From positions 25,999,322 through 26,063,321 of the forward strand of contig NC_134516.1 in NCBI RefSeq assembly GCF_027942865.1: DNA of 64,000 bases, given 5' to 3'. The position numbers and the translations under genes are program-made. Source of the DNA: Odontesthes bonariensis. Taxonomy: Eukaryota; Chordata; Actinopteri; Atheriniformes; Atherinopsidae. Each line of letters begins with the position of its first letter. The first letter of the stretch is position 1. Below the pieces are notes generated by a model, which saw only the letters and a program-made list of their open reading frames with translations, did not search any database and was not told the origin of the DNA. Shown here in pieces: positions 63,816 to 64,000 of the stretch.

Positions 63816-64000
63816 ACTCACTTCTTTTTTTTTTTTTTCCTTGTCCTGTCCAGCATTATGGCAGCAGAATTTTAATCTGAATACCGTTTATGCCAAACAC
63901 ATTTGCTATGCAAAGGGAAGCTTTATGAATGTAAAGCTCCCCTTGATGCCCATCAACTCCTTATTTTTATTTATTTATTTTTGTTACAATACTTAACATG
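63816..64000. other. Window end, non-coding
   Basis: T-rich tracts and 'cttatttttatttatttatt' simple sequence. Nothing else is seen. Confidence 0.4.

Overview
The window is eukaryotic, repeat-dominated genomic DNA, most probably from a ray-finned (teleost) fish. The evidence is spliced coding fragments with GT-AG introns, nuclear-type tRNA genes without an encoded CCA, and fragments of BEL/Pao, L2/Rex-like LINE, hAT-like, Tc1-like and small TIR elements. No intact single-copy host protein gene is visible. Almost every long open frame belongs to a mobile element, a minisatellite or a broken duplicate.

Layout. (1) 1-14,482 is copy A of a segmental duplication whose copy B lies at about 55,335-62,921. 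Both carry a 39-bp minisatellite, a THAP-like exon remnant, an L2-like tail, a LINE endonuclease fragment, a C2H2 zinc-finger remnant and a Tc1 helix-turn-helix fragment. Copy A alone carries a complete BEL/Pao insertion (6,041-12,431); copy B keeps the empty target site. (2) 14,482-17,200 is a small tRNA cluster: intact-looking Val(CAC), Gln(CTG) and Lys(TTT), a decayed Asp-like copy and a Val/Gln chimera. (3) 17,811-34,589 holds two tandem 8.2-kb units. Each carries a multi-exon DDE-transposase-like gene. In unit 1 this gene sits between the two halves of a tRNA-Ala gene split in its anticodon loop. Unit 1 ends with an intact tRNA-Ser(GCT), unit 2 with only its 5' half. The tRNA-targeted insertion resembles the Dada superfamily. 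(4) 34,636-38,620 and 50,252-56,465 are two blocks of a tandem repeat of about 2 kb, each unit holding a 39-bp minisatellite with a CCAAT box per unit. (5) Between the blocks (38,621-50,251) lie LINE fragments, simple repeats, a 6.9-kb gag-only LTR-like element with TGT...ACA palindromic ends and a 4-bp target duplication (41,149-48,049), and a 722-bp MITE with a 3-bp duplication and a paralogous empty site. (6) 62,921-64,000 is non-duplicated repeat DNA with a LINE reverse-transcriptase fragment.

The observations most worth following are these: the transposase gene inside a tRNA-Ala anticodon loop; the fact that three different tRNA genes here are broken in the anticodon loop; the gag-only element with hairpin-forming ends; and the recent BEL insertion with identical LTRs whose protease core is not recognisable and whose pol carries a stop. 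All calls rest on reading the sequence. Superfamily names come from remembered family features, not from database searches.
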